Source: a bacterium (lineage in GTDB: Bacteria; Electryoneota; RPQS01). Taken from it: a stretch of 15,362 nucleotides of DNA. Made by a program: the position numbers and the translations under genes. The notes under the pieces were generated by a model that was not told the origin of the DNA, did no database searches, and worked only from the letters and a program-made list of their open reading frames with translations. The stretch covers positions 1 to 15,362 of the forward strand of contig JAHIZR010000448.1 of the NCBI GenBank assembly GCA_018814465.1. The letters run 5' to 3'. Every line of letters begins with the position of its first letter. Position 1 is the first letter of the stretch. This document shows, in pieces, positions 14,499 to 15,362 of the stretch.

Positions 14499-15362
14499 GT
14501 AACGGTTCAGGCATGGTAACGCGCAGACTGTCTTTTCTTGATCGCTATCTGACGCTCTGGATTTTTTCAGCGATGGCGGGCGGAGTAGGTCTTGGTTTTG
14601 TCGTTCCGGGTGTTGTCCCTTTTCTTGATCAGTTCAGCATCGGTACAACATCCATTCCCATCGCCATCGGGCTGATCCTGATGATGTATCCGCCGCTCGC
14701 GAAAGTCCGTTATGAGGAGCTGGGAAGAGTTTTCCGTGATTGGCGGGTATTGGGCGTATCTCTGATTCAGAATTGGGTAATCGGGCCGATCCTGATGTTC
14801 GTGCTGGCGATTGTCTTTTTATCCGACTTGCCGGAGTATATGGTTGGCCTCATTCTGATCGGGCTGGCGCGCTGCATCGCGATGGTAATTGTCTGGAATG
14901 ATCTGGCGAAGGGGGATACGGAGTACGCGGCAGGTTTGGTTGCGTTCAACTCGATTTTTCAGGTGCTTTTCTATTCCGTGTACGCGTATGTATTCATAAC
15001 GCTCTTACCGCCTTTATTCGGTCTTCAAGGCACGACGGTCGCGATCACCATCGGTCAGATCGCACAGAGTGTATTCATTTATCTTGGTATTCCATTCATT
15101 GCCGGATTTTTGACGCGCTTCATTATGATACGAATCAAGAGCAAGGAATGGTATCATACAATATTTGTTCCCAAGATCAGCCCGATCACGCTGATTGCTC
15201 TGCTCTTTACGATAGTGTTAATGTTTTCGTTAAAAGGGGACAAGATTCTTAGCTTACCGTTAGATGTAATTCGGATTGCGGTTCCGCTGCTGTTTTATTT
15301 CGTAATTATGTTTTTTGTTTCATTCTTTATGGGGCGGAAAGCGGGAGCCGATTATTCCAAAT
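14495..15362 (+). CDS. acr3: ACR3-family arsenite efflux pump, N-terminal part (3' truncated by window)
   Basis: An inner-membrane arsenite extruder driven by the proton motive force. The 289 visible residues start at GTG 14495, with AGGAG (14482-14486) 8 nt upstream; the next Met (14513) lacks a suitably placed ribosome binding site. About eight of the family's ten membrane helices are present, including 'IPIAIGLILMMYPPLAKV' and the helix 4 hallmark 'GLILIGLARCIAMVIVWNDLA' with the conserved Cys (C127). The next hallmarks are 'GLVAFNSIFQVLFYSVYAY' and 'KISPITLIALLFTIVLMFSLKG'. The functionally conserved Glu of helix 9 would lie just beyond the window edge, with roughly 60 residues missing. 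It belongs to the ACR3 family, not the unrelated E. coli ArsB family. It overlaps arsR by 4 nt and should be induced by arsenite from the arsR promoter; arsC or other ars genes may follow outside the window. Confidence 0.94.
   Translation, partial: MSNGSGMVTRRLSFLDRYLTLWIFSAMAGGVGLGFVVPGVVPFLDQFSIGTTSIPIAIGLILMMYPPLAKVRYEELGRVFRDWRVLGVSLIQNWVIGPILMFVLAIVFLSDLPEYMVGLILIGLARCIAMVIVWNDLAKGDTEYAAGLVAFNSIFQVLFYSVYAYVFITLLPPLFGLQGTTVAITIGQIAQSVFIYLGIPFIAGFLTRFIMIRIKSKEWYHTIFVPKISPITLIALLFTIVLMFSLKGDKILSLPLDVIRIAVPLLFYFVIMFFVSFFMGRKAGADYSK

Overview
The window looks like chromosomal DNA from a bacterium of the FCB superphylum or a related uncultured lineage (Zixibacteria, Calditrichota, Cloacimonadota, KSB1-like groups). 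This is inferred from two secreted proteins with a C-terminal type IX secretion (T9SS, 'Por') sorting domain. One has the canonical N-Y-P-N-P-F-N-P-S-T opening and the other a Y-P-N-P-Y variant. A PorV/PorQ-like outer-membrane protein and a SusC-style TonB-dependent receptor with an N-terminal carboxypeptidase-regulatory-like domain support it. All genes read on the + strand. I saw no insertion sequence, CRISPR array, intact tRNA or rRNA.

Layout: (1) 1-1269 is the 3' two thirds of typA/bipA, cut by the window edge and closed by an intrinsic terminator. (2) 1270-2267 is an AT-rich 1-kb intergenic region. Its first half is featureless apart from a 16-bp palindrome. Its second half has a textbook sigma-70 promoter (TTGACT-17-TATAAT) driving a roughly 200-nt rod-like RNA that ends in an intrinsic terminator. 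The architecture resembles 6S RNA, and its closing helix competes with the terminator hairpin. (3) 2268-4286 is a stand-alone secreted Asp-box (BNR/sialidase-like) protein with a T9SS sorting domain, followed by a strong hairpin.

(4) 4434-13603 is a tightly packed five-gene cluster: TonB-dependent receptor; T9SS-sorted protein with calcium-binding Asp-rich repeats and an FN3 domain; lipoprotein with a helical hairpin; PorV/PorQ-like barrel; lipoprotein with Ig-like domains and a C-terminal Rossmann/GATase-like domain. Gaps are 15, 15, -4 and 30 nt, and a good intrinsic terminator follows. All five products are predicted to be exported to the cell envelope or surface, so I read it as one envelope module. 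Its substrate and purpose are unknown. Both the receptor and its neighbour carry D-x-D-G-D-G loops, which suggests a shared calcium-dependent surface function.

(5) 13604-14111 is a mostly non-coding spacer with a degenerate direct repeat. It ends in a promoter whose 17-bp spacer is covered by a perfect 24-bp palindrome. (6) 14112-15362 is an arsenic resistance operon: arsR (ELCVCD metal site) overlapping by 4 nt an ACR3 arsenite efflux pump that runs off the window.
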